DNA of 35,000 nucleotides from Monoplex corrugatus. Taxonomy: Eukaryota; Mollusca; Gastropoda; Littorinimorpha; Ranellidae. A model generated the notes under the pieces. The model had not been told where the DNA came from. It did not search any database and saw only the letters and a program-made list of their open reading frames with translations. The stretch spans positions 36,586,540 through 36,621,539 of the forward strand of contig JAPXFY010000022.1 in NCBI GenBank assembly GCA_030674185.1. The letters are read 5' to 3'. The translations under genes and the position numbers were made by a program. Each line of letters opens with the position of its first letter. The stretch's first letter is position 1. Of the stretch, positions 10,369 through 22,986 are shown piece after piece.

Positions 10369-10582
10369 ATCTGTCTGTCTATTTGTCTGTTTGCCTGTCT
10401 GTCTGTCTATCTGTCTGTCTGTCTATCTGTCTGTCTATCTGTCTGTCTATCTGTCTATCTGTCTATCTGTCTATCTATCTGTCTATCTGTCTGTCTATCT
10501 GTGTATCTATCTGTCTGTCTGTCTATCTATCTGTCTGTCTATCTGTCTGTCTATCTATCTGTCTGTCTATCTATCTGTCTGC
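10369..10582. repeat. (CTGT)/(CTAT) tetranucleotide microsatellite
   Basis: About 53 tetranucleotide units alternating between CTGT and CTAT. It yields a spurious Ser-Val-Cys-Leu frame on the plus strand. Confidence 0.97.
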
Positions 10583-11230
10583 ATATATGTATGCCTTGTA
10601 GTGAACATATGTCAGTGTTACTCGCTAACAGGTGTAGTAATATGTCATCTACCACCGTGCCGTGCTGACACTGTGTACACTTCTATTCTGTGTAGGTTAA
10701 TTCAGCACATGATTGATAGTGTTGGAACAGAGGCGATATCTGTTAGTGTTGGTAAACCTGTTCCATCTTATTTTTCACACTTGACTGGATAGCTTAATAG
10801 GAGCGGTCTGTTGCAGTGGGTTACCTGGTGACAGCCATCTGACGTTAGATTTAACAATGGTTGTATCAAGTTGTAGACTGCTGTATTGTATTCTCTATTA
10901 CACTGGTTGTTTTCTTTTGTTTGTTTGTGTATTCTTCAATAGCACACTTCATTGCAGGTACGCGGAACATTATTTTTCATCAAAAAGATCTGTATTCTTG
11001 TTTTTCGTTGGTCTTTTTTATTTTCTCCCCCCTCCCCATTTTCTTTTTCTGTTTTCTTTCTGTGTATGTGTCCATCTATAAGTCCTTGTTATGCTTTGTT
11101 TCTTTCCCTCCTGCTTTTCTCTCTGCTTTTCTTCACTTCTTGGTTGTTTTCATAGCGAATTGAAACTATCCAGGTGTTACAGTATATGTGTCTTTTTATA
11201 TAGAAGTGTATTTGTAGGGTGTAAACATGA
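10583..11230. other. Spacer, pyrimidine-rich, no gene
   Basis: About 650 bp with no convincing gene. About 10980-11150 is T/C-rich (TTTTCTCCCCCCTCCCC-type), which creates long hydrophobic reading frames in all three forward frames, a composition artefact. Confidence 0.6.
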
Positions 11231-11375
11231 AATGATACACATACAGGCATACACATGCACATGTGTACAAACGCACATACATACATATACTTACACACAT
11301 ATATATGCACGCACACACATACATACATACAAACATACATACACACATACATATACATATGCCCATTGTAAATAT
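11231..11375. repeat. (CACATA)/(ACAT) microsatellite
   Basis: Alternating purine-pyrimidine tract of ACAC, ATAC and ACAT units. Positions 11376-11555 after it are single-copy and lead into array SatA. Confidence 0.9.
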
Positions 11376-14300
11376 GTGTATGTAAACATGCAGTTATGAA
11401 TTTTGGAGATAATCCTCAAAGAGATATGTTTTGAAGCGCTGTTTGAAAGTAGACTGATGAGTATTTTACAGTAAAGACATTAGGAGTGAGCTCCTTGTTG
11501 TAGGTCCAAAAACAGAAAATGGTTTCTTTCTGCAAGTTGTTGATGAGAAACAAGGTCATCTCTTGTGTGTCCTTATTAGTGTGTAAAGAGGACTGTCATC
11601 TGTTATATGTCCTGACGTGTGTGTAAAGAGGACTGTTATCTGTTATATGTCCTGACGTGAGTAGAGGACTGTTATCTGATATATGTCCTGACGTGTGTGT
11701 AAAGAGGACTGTTATCTGTTATATGTCCTGACGTGTGTGTAAAGAGGACTGTTATCTGTTATATGTCCTGACTGGTGTGTAAAGAGGACTGTTATCTGTT
11801 ATATGTTCTGACGTTGTAGAGGACTGTTATCTGTTATATGTCTGACGTGTGTGTAAAGAGGATTGTTATCTGTTATATGTCCTGACGTGTGTGTAAAGAG
11901 GACTGTTATCTGTTATATATCCTGACGTAGTGTGTAAAGAGGACTGTTATCTGTTAATGTCCCTGACGGTGTGTAAAGAGGACTTGTTATATTTGTCTGA
12001 CGTGTGTAAAGAGGACTGTTATCTGTTATATGTCCTGACGTGTGTGTAAAGAGGACTGTTATCTGTTATATGTCCTGACGTGTGTGTAAAGAAGGACTGT
12101 TCTTGTTATATGTCCTGACGTGTGTGTAAAGAGGACTGTTATCTGTTATATGTACTGCGTGTGTAAAGAGACTGTTATCTGTTATATGTCCTGACGGTGT
12201 GTAAAGGACTGTTATCTGTTTAATGTACTGACGTGTGTGTAAAGAGGACTGTTTATCGTATATATGTCCTGACGTGTAGTTAAAGAGGACTGTTATCTGT
12301 TATGTCTGACTGTGTGTAAAGAGGACTGTCTTGTTAGTCTGACGTGTGTAAAATGACTGTTATTGTTATATGTACTGACGTGGTGTAAAGAGGACTGTTA
12401 TCTGTTATATGTCCTGACGTGTGTGTAAAGAGGACTGTTGTCTGTTATATGTCCTGACGAGTGTGAAAGAGACTGTCGTCTGTTATATGTCCTGACGTGT
12501 GTGTAAAGAGGACTGTATCTGTTATATGTCCTGATGTGTGTGTAAAGAGGACTGTTATCTGTTATATGTCTGACTGTGTGTAAAGAGGACTGTTGTCTGT
12601 TATATGTACCTGACGTGTTGTAAAGAGGACTGTTATCTGTTATATTACTGACGTGTGTGTAAAGAGGACTGTTATCTGTTATATGTCCTGGACTGTGTGT
12701 AAAGAGAGGACTGTTATCTGATATATGTCCTGACGTGTGTGTAAAGAGGACTGTTATCTGTTATATGTCCTGGACGTGTGTAAAGAGGACTGTTTATCTG
12801 TTATATTTACTGAACGTGTGTGTAAAGAGGACTGTTATGTCTGTTATATGTCACTGACGTGTGTAAAGAGGACTGTTATCTGTATATCGTCCTGACGTGT
12901 GTGTACAGAGGACTGTTATCTGTTATATTACTGACGTGTGTGTAAAGAGGACTGTTTCTGTTATATATCTGACTGTGTGTACAGAGGACTGTTTCTTGTA
13001 TGTGTACTGACGTGTGTGTAAAGAGTACTGTTATCTATATATGTCCGATGTGTATGTAAAGAGAACTGTTAATGTTATATGTCCTGACGTGTGTGCAAAG
13101 AGAAACTGTCATCTGTTATATGTCCTGACGTGTGTGTAAAGAGGACATGTTATCTGTTATATGTCCTGACGTTGTTGTAAAGAGGACTGTTATCTGTTAT
13201 ATGTCCTGACTGATGTGTAAAGAGAACTGTGTCTGTTATATGTACTGACTGTGTGTAAAGAGGACTGTCATCTGTTATATGTCCTGACTTGTGTGTAAAG
13301 AGGACTGTCATCTGTTATATGTCCTGACTTGTGTGTAAAGAGGACTGTCATCTGTTATATGTCCTGACTTGTGTGTAAAGAGAACTGTTATCTGTTATAT
13401 ATCCTGACTTGTGTGTAAAGAGGACTGTCATCTGTTATATGTCCTGACTTGTGTGTAAAGAGGACTGTCATCTGTTATATGTCCTGACTTGTGTGTAAAG
13501 AGAACTGTTATCTGTTATATGTCCTGACTGCTGGGTAAAGAGGACTGTCATCTGTTTTATGTCCTGACGTATGTAAAGAGGACTGTCATCTGTGATACGT
13601 CCTGACGTATGTAAAGAGGTCTGTTATCTGTGATATGTCCTGACGTGTGTAAAGAGGTCTGTCACCTGTGATATGTCCTGACGTGTGTAAAGAGGACTGT
13701 TATCTGTGATATGTCCTGACGTGTGTAAAGAGGTCTGTTATCTGTGATATGTCCTGACGTGTGTAAAGAGGTCTGTCATCTGTGATATGTCCTGACGTGT
13801 GTAAAGTGGTCTGTCATCTGTGATATGTCCTGACTGGTGTGTAAAGAGGTCTGTCATCTGTGATATATCCTGACGTATGTAAAGAGGTCTGTCATCTGCG
13901 ATATGATCCCTGACGTGTGTAAAGAGGACTGTTATCTGTGATATGTCCTGACGTGTGTAAAGAGGTCTGTTATCTGTGATATGTCCTGACGTATGTAAAG
14001 AGGACTGTCGTCTGTTGTATGTCTTGACTCGTGTGTAAAGAGGACTGTCGTCGGTTATACGTCTTGGCTGGTGTGTAAAGAGGACTGTCGTCGGTTATAC
14101 GTCTTGGCTGGTGTGTAAAGAGGACTGTTATCTGTTATATGTCCTGACGTGTGTAAAGAGGACTGTCATCTGTGATATGTCCTGACTTGTGAGTAAAGAG
14201 GAGTTATCTGTTATATGTCCTGTTTGGTGTGTAAAGAGGACTGTTATGTGTTATATGTCCTGATAGGCGTGTAAAGAGGACTAATATCTGTTATATGTCC

Positions 14301-14934
14301 TGACTGGTGTACAAAAAGGACTGTTATCTGTTATATGTCCTGACGTGTGTGTAAAGAGGACTGTTATCTGTTATATGTCCTGACTTGGGTGTAAAGAGGA
14401 CTGTGATATGTCCTGACTTGTGTGTAAAGAGGACTGTATCTGTTATCTGTGATATGTCCTGACTGGTGTGTAAAGAGAACTGTCATCTGTTATATATCCT
14501 GACGTGTGTAAAGAGGACTGTTATCTGTTATATGTCCTGATGTGTGTAAAGAGAACTGTCATCTGTTATATATGCTGACGTGTGTGTAAAGAGGACTTAT
14601 CGTTAATACTGACTGTGTGTAAAGGACTTATCTGATATAGTACTGACGTGTGTGTAAAGAGGACTTATCTGATATATGTACTGACGTGTGTGTAAAGAGG
14701 ACTTATCTGATATATGTACTGACGTGTGTGTAAAGAGGACTGTTATTGATATATGTCCTGACGTGTGTAAAGAGAACTGTCATCTGTTATATTTCCTGAC
14801 GTGTGTGTAAAGAGGACTGTTGTCTGTTAAATGTCCTGACGTGTGTAAAGAGGACTGTTATCTGTTATATGTCCTGGCGTGTGTGAAAAGAGGACTGTTA
14901 TCAGATATATGTCCTGACGTGTGTGAAAAAAGGA

Positions 14935-15640
14935 CTAACTGTTATCTGTTATATGTCCTGACGTGTTTGTATAGAGGACTGTTATCTGTTATATGTCCTG
15001 ACTGGTGTGTAATGACTGTTATCTGTTATATGTCCTGACTGGTGTGTAAACAGGACTCTTATCTGTGATATGTTCTGACACGTGTGTAAAGAGGACTGTT
15101 ATCTGTTATATGTCCTGACTGGTGTGTAATGAGGACTATTATCTGTTATATGTCCTGACGTGTGTGTAAAGAGGACTGTTATCTGTCATATGTCCTGACG
15201 TGTGTGTAATAAGGACTGTTAATTGTTCTATGTCCTGACGTGTGTGTTAAAGAGGACTGTTATCTGTTATATGTCCTGACTGGTGTGTAATGAGGACTGT
15301 TATTATCTGTTATATGTCCTGACTGGTGTGTAATGAGGACTGTTATTATCTGTTATATGTACTGACGTGTGGTAAAGAGGACTGTTATCTGATATATGTC
15401 CTGACGTGTGTGTAAAGAGGACTGTTATCTGATATATGTCCTGACGTATGTGTAAAGAGGAGACTTATCTGTTATATGTCCTGATGTATGTGTAATGAAG
15501 ACTGTTATATGTTATATGTCCTGACTGGTGTGTAACGAGGACTGTTATCTGTTATATGTCCTGACGTGTGTGTAAAGAGGACTGTTATTATCTGTTATAT
15601 GTCCTGACTGGTGTGTAATGAGGACTGTTATCTGTTATAT
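14935..15640 (+). repeat. SatA higher-order block, copy 1
   Basis: Contains a distinctive run of variant units (CGTGTTTGTATAGAGG, GTGTAATGACTG, TGTTCTGACACG, AATTGTTCTATG, GATGTATGTGTAATGAAG) that recurs in the same order at 16074-16900. Copy spacing is 1139 bp for the first part and 1259 bp for the rest. Confidence 0.85.
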
Positions 15641-16073
15641 GTCCTGACTGGTGTGTAATGAGGACTGTTATCTGTTATATGTCCTGACTGGTGTGTAATG
15701 AGGACTGTTATCTGTTATATGTCCTGACTGGTGTGTAATGAGGACTGTTATCTGTTATATGTCCTGACCGGTGTGTAATGAGGACTGTTATCTGTATATG
15801 TCCTGACGTGTGTAAAGAGAACTGTCATCTGTTATATTTCCTCACGTGTGTGTAAAGAGGACTGTTGTCTGTTAAATGTCCTGACGTGTGTAAAGAGGAC
15901 TGTTATCTGTTATATGTCCTGCGGTGTGAAGAGGACTGTATGTAGTGATAAAAAGGACTGTTAATTGTTCTATGTCCTGACGTGTGTGTAAAGAGGACTG
16001 TTGTCTGTTATATGTCCTGGCGTGTGTGTAAAGAGGACTGTTATCTGTTATATGTCCTGACGTGTGTGTAAAG

Positions 16074-16900
16074 AGGACTGTTATCTGTTATATGTCCTGA
16101 CGTGTTTGTATAGAGGACTGTTATCTGTTATATGTCCTGACTGGTGTGTAATGACTGTTATCTGTTATATGTCCTGACTGGTGTGTAAAGAGGACTCTTA
16201 TCTGTGATATGTTCTGACACGTGTGTAAAGAGGACTGTTATCTGATATATATCCTGACGTGTGTGTAAAGAGGACTGTTATCTGATATATGTCCTGACGT
16301 GTGTGTAACGAGGACTGTTATCTGTTATATGTCCTGACATATGTGTAAAGAGGACTTTTATCTGTTATATGTCCTGACTGGTGTGTAATGAGGACTATTA
16401 TCTGTTATATGTCCTGACGTGTGTGTAAAGAGAACTGTTATCTGTCATATGTCCTGACGTGTGTGTAATAAGGACTGTTAATTGTTCTATGTCCTGACGT
16501 GTGTGTAAAGAGGACTGTTATCTGTTATATGTCCTGACTGGTGTGTAATGAGGACTGTTATTATCTGTTATATGTCCTGACTGGTGTGTAATGAGGACTG
16601 TTATTATCTGTTATATGTACTGACGTGTGTGTAAAGAGGACTGTTATCTGATATATGTCCTGACGTGTGTGTAAAGAGGACTGTTATCTGATATATGTCC
16701 TGACGTATGTGTAAAGAGGAGTCTTATCTGTTATATGTCCTGATGTATGTGTAATGAAGACTGTTATATGTTATATGTCCTGACTGGTGTGTAATGAGGA
16801 CTGTTATCTGTTATATGTCCTGACGTGTGTGTAAAGAGGACTGTTATTATCTGTTATATGTCCTGACTGGTGTGTAATGAGGACTGTTATCTGTTATATG
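16074..16900 (+). repeat. SatA higher-order block, copy 2
   Basis: Second copy of the variant series at 14935-15640. It has three additional units (120 bp, about 16230-16350), which accounts for the change in offset from 1139 to 1259. A further partial echo (AAACAGGAC, TGTTCTGACACG) occurs near 17155-17190. A neighbouring block at about 14760-14870 recurs at about 15805-15915 (offset about 1045). Confidence 0.85.
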
Positions 16901-17571
16901 TCCTGACTGTGTGTAATGAGGACTGTTATCTGTTATATGTCCTGACTGGTGTGTGATGAGGACTGTTATCTGTTATATGTCCTGACTGGTGTGTTATGAG
17001 GACTGTTGTCTGTTATATGTCCTGACTGGTGTGTAATGAGGACTGTTATCTGTTATATGTCCTGACTGGTGTGTAATGAGGACTGTTATCTGTAATATGT
17101 CCTGACTGGTGTGTAAACAGGACTGTTATCTGTTATATGTCCTGACTGGTGTGTAAACAGGACGCTTATCTGTGATATGTTCTGACACGTGTGTAAAGAG
17201 AACTGTTATCTATTATATGTCTTGACATGGGTGTAACGGGGATTGTTATATGTTTATATGTCCTGACTGGTGTTTAAAGAGGACTGTTGTCTGTTATATG
17301 TCCTGACTGGTGTGTAAAGAGGATTGTTATCTGTGATATGTCCTGACTGGTGTGTAGAAAGGACTATTATCTGTTATATGTCCTGACTGGTGTGTAGAGA
17401 GGACTGTTATCTGTTATATGATATGACGTGTGTAAAGAGGACTGTTATCTGTTATATGATATGACGTGTGTAAAGAGGACTGTCATCTGTGATATGTCCT
17501 GACGTGTGTAAAGAGGACTTATTTTTTATATTCCTGACTGGTGTGTAAAGAGGACTGTCGTCTGTTATATG

Positions 17572-19915
17572 TCCCACGCCCTAAGGTGTGATGTGTGGTG
17601 TTGATTACTTAGGCCCCAGGGTGTGATATTGATTACATAGGACCCAGGTTGTGATACATGTTAGGGAGGTCCCAGGGTGTGATACATATTAAATAGGTTC
17701 CAAGGTGTGATACATATTAAATAGGTTCCAGGGTGTGATACATATTAAATAGGTTCCAGGGTGTGATACTGATTAGATAGTGCCTAGGGTGTGATACTGA
17801 TTAGATAGGGCCCAGGTTGTGATACTGATTAGATATGTCCAGGGTGTGATACTGATGAGATAGGGCCCAGGGTGTGATACTGATTAGATAGTGCGTAGGG
17901 TGGGATATTGATGAGATAGGTCACAGGGTGTGATACTGATTAGATAGGTCCCAGGATGTGATACTGATTAGATAGGTCCCACGGTGTGATACTGATTAGA
18001 TAGGTCACATGGTGTGATACTGATTAGATAGGTCACAGGGTGTGATACTGATTAGATAGTGCCTAGGGTGTGATACTGATTAGATAGGGGCCAGGTGTGA
18101 TACTGATTAGATAGGGGCCAGGGTGTGATACTTATTAGATAGGGGCCAGGGTGTGATACATATTAGATAGGGCCAGGGTGTGATACATATTAGATAGGGC
18201 CAGGGTGTGATACATATTAGATAGGGCCAGGGTGTGATATTGATTAGATAGGGCCAGGGTGTGATACATATTAGATAGGGCCAGGGTGTGATACATATTA
18301 GATAGGGCCAGGGTGTGATACATATTAGATAGGGCCAGGGTGTGATACATATTAGATAGGGCCAGGGTGTGATACATATTAGATAGGGCCAGGGTGTGAT
18401 ACATATTAGATAGGGCCAGGGTGTGATACATATTAGATAGGGCCAGGGTGTGATACATATTAGATAGGGCCAGGGTGTGATATTGATTAGATAGGGCCAG
18501 GGTGTGATATTGATTAGATAGGGCCAGGGTGTGATACATATTAGATAGGGGCCAGGGTGTGATACATATTAGATAGGGCCAGGGTGTGATATTGATTAGA
18601 TAGGGCCAGGGTGTGATACATATTAGATAGGGCCAGGGTGTGATATTGATTAGATAGGGCCAGGGTGTGATACTGATTAGATAGGGCCAGGGTGTGATAC
18701 TGATTAGAGAGGGCCAGGGTGTGATACATATTTGATAGGGCCAGGGTGTGATACTGATTAGATAGGGCCAGGGTGTGATACTGATTAGATAGGGCCAGGG
18801 TGTGATACTGATTAGATAGGTCACAGGGTGTGATACTGAATAGATAGGGCCAGGGTGTGATACTGATTAGATAGGGCCAGGGTGTGATACTGATTAGATA
18901 GGGCCAGGGTGTGATACTGAATAGATAGGTCACAGGGTGTGATACTGAATAGATAGGGCCAGGGTGTGATACTGATTAGAGAGGGCCAGGGTGTGATACA
19001 TATTTGATAGGGCCAGGGTGTGATACTGATTAGATAGGGCCAGGGTGTGATACTGATTAGATAGGGCCAGGGTGTGATACTGATTAGATAGGTCACAGGG
19101 TGTGATACTGAATAGATAGGGCCAGGGTGTGATACTGATTAGATAGGGCCAGGGTGTGATACTGAATAGATAGGGCCAGGGTGTGATACTGATTAGATAG
19201 GTCACAGGGTGTGATACTGAATAGATAGGGCCAGGGTGTGATACTGAATAGATAGGGCCAGGGTGTGATACTGATTAGATAGGTCACAGGGTGTGATACT
19301 GAATAGATAGGGCCAGGGTGTGATACTGATTAGATAGGGCCAGGGTGTGATACTGATTAGATAGGTCACAGGGTGTGATACTGAATAGATAGGGCCAGGG
19401 TGTGATACTGATTAGATAGGGCCAGGGTGTGATACTGATTAGATAGGGCCAGGGTGTGATACTGATTAGATAGGGCCAGGGTGTGATACTGATTAGATAG
19501 GGCCAGGGTGTGATACTGATTAGAGAGGGCCAGGGTGTGATACTGATTAGAGAGGGCCAGGGTGTGATACATATTAGATAGGGCCAGGGTGTGATACTGA
19601 TTAGATAGGGTCAGGGTGTGATACTGATTAGATAGGGCCAGGGTGTGATACTGATTAGATAGGGCCAGGGTGTGATACTGATTAGAGAGGGCCAGGGTGT
19701 GATACATATTAGATAGGGCCAGGTGTGATATTGATTAGATAGGGCCAGGGTGTGATACTGATTAGATAGGGCCAGGGTGTGATACTGATTAGATAGGGCC
19801 AGGGTGTGATACTGATTAGATAGGTCCCAATGGTGTGATACCAATTAGATAGGTCACAAGGTGTGATACTGATTAGATAGTGCCTAGGGTGGGATACTGA
19901 TCTATTGATCCCAAG
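17572..19915 (+). repeat. SatB: 27-bp minisatellite array, ~2.3 kb
   Basis: About 86 units with consensus GATACTGATTAGATA then GGGCCAGGGTGT (27 bp). Variants carry ACATATT in place of ACTGATT (mostly 18140-18740), GGTCACAGGG (28-bp unit) and GAATAG. The units at the left edge (17572-17900) are more diverged, as are the last ones (19820-19915). Because 27 is a multiple of three, the minus strand stays open for long stretches as a 9-residue repeat (period ITPWPYLIS or YHTLALSNQ). Frames of up to 229 codons result, and they break where 28-bp units occur. I regard these as non-coding. Confidence 0.97.
18700..19245 (+). repeat. SatB higher-order duplication (~272 bp)
   Basis: The series GATTAGAGAGGGCC, CATATTTGATAGGG, three standard units, GGTCACAGGG, GAATAGATAGGG appears from about 18700 and again from about 18972. 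The TATTTGATAG markers are at 18729 and 19001, 272 bp apart. GGTCACA units then recur every three to six units up to about 19370. Confidence 0.75.
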
Positions 19916-22285
19916 GGTGTTACATTGAATGCATACACTCCAGTGATGGGATAAAAGAAGTCGTACGATAAAAATGAGCTTTTAAGGATTTTTCTGATGT
20001 AAGTATGACACAGCGGGCAACCTTGTTGTCTATAGCATAGCTAATTACAGGGCAATTACTACATTAAAATGAAACTGTTTTGTTTATGAATTTTAAAGAG
20101 AAAACAACACTGCGTCACAACAGATCAAAAGTATGCATTTCTTTTGAAATTTAGATTAAAAGCCATCGAGATTTTACTATAACGTCTAAGGCTGAATGAG
20201 TATGGTCTTGTTTTTGGTTCACGTTTAAATACTTTTTACATGATAGAAGATGAATTGTCTTTATAGTTTGACCATGATGGTTTCCCCAATCCCCCTTTCG
20301 CTCTGCTAGAGGTGCGAAAACAGAATAGAAGAAAAGCAAAAATGCATAAAACTGAACATACCAACCGCTTGTTATCAATTCCCCTTTTGTGACGAGACAA
20401 ATTATGTTCATAACATTCCACTGCTCAGAGCAGGAGCAGCTGTTGCCAACAACTTGTCACAATAAAAGTGTCATCATACAAACATCACACAACCCCGTAG
20501 AAACACCCTTCCTGTTGTACACGACGAGATGTCCCACAAAACCCGTGCTTTTGTTGATAGCAGAATGGCCGTTCAGCTGTTGGTTTTGACATCAGAATAT
20601 GGCCATTATTCAAAAATGCCCTAATGAATATTTACGAGTGGTCTGATTTTGTTTACACCTTTTACTGTCGACAATATATTGAAACAGTTATCATGATGAT
20701 GGACTGTATGATAATGATGTACACTGATTGATAACTCTGGGCTCCGTTTGTCACAGTCTTGGTGTATAGGGGCTGGTTGTAACAGGTTTTGGTTGACAGC
20801 AACTTGTTCTCCATTAAATGTTTGGCTTTATTTAGCTTGAACTCTCCACTCTCTTTTTCGCTGTAAAAGGGAAATTAATTTCTACTGGCATGGTGAGATG
20901 TGTGTCGATCAACAAAATGTACCCACAACGATTTTTATTTGTGTGTCGATTAATTTTTATCAAATCGGATGTATTGTTCCTTTTTGATGAGTAGATGCGA
21001 ATGGACGAGAAGTTTACTGTACACATGAAAGTAGTACAAAATGAGAAAAAAATTTGAATTGATTTTTTTGCATTATATGAACAAATAAACAATACCAAAC
21101 AAACAACAACATACTTGATAAAAAACGTTCTTGTCAAATATCGTGTTCAGGTTCATTACATGGCAGGTGACAGAAAGATATTGACAATGCTGACAAGATC
21201 CATGGGAAAGGAAAATCCAGAATATCACATTCACAAGCATACTTCACATGATAATGCAGCTGTACAAACAACAAATCAGGAATGACTAGTTCACATGATC
21301 TTCACATCTATTAGATTTTGTTTTTAGTATGGAAACCTATCATTTTGGAATTTATTATATATCATACTTGTTAATGGTATGTGTGTTTTTTTCCGTATTA
21401 AATACTGTATTTAAGTACCTTTTCAAAAAGTTGATCTGTGGTGTACTTCCTATGGATTTACATTTATAAATGCAAAATTGTGAGTGTTACATGATTAAGT
21501 GAAAGATATTTTCTGATTTAAAATTAGTATCATATCCAAACGGTACAATCGTTTAAGTAATATTTATTGATGTAACACAGGTAAATATTTAGAACTGTCT
21601 GAAGCTCTTGCCAAAATTCATGGACCCCTACGCATCTCCAAAAGAAATGTCGCAAGCCATTCTGTCCAGTTCCACCAAAAGACAACAACAACATGCATCA
21701 TCATTTTTCACACACATTTTTGTCAAAACATTTGGTACTAGTGTGCGTCTTGTTAATTTCATCTGAAACATTATATTTTTGTTCTCATTGTCTTTTGAAT
21801 TTTTCTAAAGGTTTCAGACAAGTTAAATATCATCTCCGATTTCTCACAGCACCTAGGCCGTTTTCATATTTCGTTTATTTGTGAAAAATGCAAAAGATCT
21901 AAATATACCATCTGTTGGTATTATAGTCTTAACGAAATGTACATCCTTGTTTGCCCAGTTCTAATTAAACAATGCCCTCTCGCCTGTTTTTTCTTTGTTT
22001 GTTTTTGTTTTTGTTATAAAATAGCGGCTTTGCAAGAAATTCAACTTAAGTTGTTTTATTTTATATCCAAATTCCTGATAGGCTTGTTGGACTTTTTCCA
22101 GAACACATTATATTAGAAATTGATGTCTAGGGCAGGAGCCCATGCTCTTTAAAGAGAAAATCTTTCGTATGAAAGTATGATCTTGTTCTTCCATTTACGA
22201 TTTGTCTTTTATAATTTTCTTATCCAAATAACTTTTACTGAGTTCATATATTTACTTGAATTAGGTATTCTAATGCACCCATTTT
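19916..22285. other. 2.4-kb AT-rich single-copy stretch, no gene found
   Basis: The longest non-repetitive interval of the window. Short reading frames (up to 101 codons, for example 20832-21137 minus) have no recognisable motif and a composition expected by chance from AT-rich DNA. I saw no tRNA, no terminal inverted repeats and no SINE-like A/B boxes. An undetected short exon or regulatory element cannot be excluded. Confidence 0.55.
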
Positions 22286-22301
22286 TCATCATCATCATCA
22301 T
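22286..22301 (-). repeat. (GAT)n tail of RTE element
   Basis: Plus strand CATCATCATCATCATGG; on the element strand ATGATGATGATGATG. Tails of this type replace poly(A) in RTE/BovB-type LINEs, and the tail marks the 3' end of the copy. Confidence 0.8.
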
Positions 22302-22918
22302 GGCGTTGGCGATCATGGCCCTTCATACCAATCTATCCCTTGTCGCTGCAAGTACATCTCCCATTCTCTCTGTCCTCAGTCACCCTGCAAGTTCGGCCAA
22401 TATTTTCTCCCTGGGTCTACCTGTGTTTTCTTTCCCTCCAGCTTTCCTGTTGTGACCAGGAACTCTAATTCCCCTTTCCTCATAAATTGTCCATATAAAT
22501 GTTGCTTGTCTTTTCTTAATCTTCTTTATTAATGATGTTCTTGTGTCTGCCTCCTTCAAGACTGCTTCGTTTGTTTTATTTGCTGTCCACAGAACTCTCA
22601 ACATTCTTCTTAAAAACCACATTTCAGTTGCCTCAATTTTGTTCTGACTTTGTGTGTTGACTGTCCACGCCTCACAACCGTACAGCAGTATCGGCTCTTT
22701 ATAACATTCAAGAACTCTCTTCCTGATGTTAATTGAAAGACATTTGTTGGTAAGAATGCTTTTCATCTTCTTGAATGCTGCTTCGGTGTGGCCGATTCTG
22801 CTGGTTATTTCTTATGTGCATCTGCCGTCTGGTGAGATGACCGTTCCCAGGTATTTAAACTTATCAACCTGTCTCAAATTTGTGCCATTTGCTGTTGTTT
22901 TACATGAGATGATTTCTT

Positions 22919-22986
22919 GTTGTTTTGTTGTTTTTTCTTTCTTTCTTTCTTTTTTTTCTTTCTGTTTTTTTAAATATTTTTTTTAC
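22919..22986. repeat. T-rich/(CTTT)n tract inside RTE copy
   Basis: TTGTTTTGTTG and (TTTC)n-poly(T) sequence of about 70 bp that separates the RT core (23000 and above) from the C-terminal region (22915 and below). The homologous reading frame is interrupted here. Confidence 0.8.

Larger units (their letters stand above)
11556..17571 (+). repeat. SatA: 40-bp minisatellite array, ~6.0 kb
   Basis: About 150 tandem units. The consensus runs GTGTGTAAAGAGGACTGTT then ATCTGTTATATGTCCTGAC, with a 40-bp period seen exactly at 11581 and 11621. The plus strand is poor in C. Variant classes include 38-bp units (one GT lost), TAATGAGG instead of TAAAGAGG (concentrated after about 15100), GTGATATG (about 13570-14000) and insertion of TTATTATC. 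Each unit carries AGGAC...GTCCT, a 5-bp inverted repeat around a 15-nt loop. The first unit (about 11556-11590) is strongly degenerate. Units at 11920-13250 have many small indels. No gene lies inside. It ends directly against SatB. Confidence 0.97.

Noticed and set aside
10857..11163. Three overlapping hydrophobic forward frames, membrane-protein-like
   Set aside because: All arise from a T/C-rich stretch; the hydrophobicity is a composition effect present in every frame.
14820..15038. 72-codon frame in SatA and 86-codon frame at 27121-27381 in SatC
   Set aside because: Chance open stretches in tandem repeats; neighbouring units interrupt the frame.
17640..17670. TTAGGG telomere-like word in SatB
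   Set aside because: A single occurrence inside a variant unit; no telomeric array anywhere in the window.
19916..22285. Possible host exons or a gene in the AT-rich single-copy stretch
   Set aside because: Only short frames without motifs, no splice-bounded homology that I recognise.
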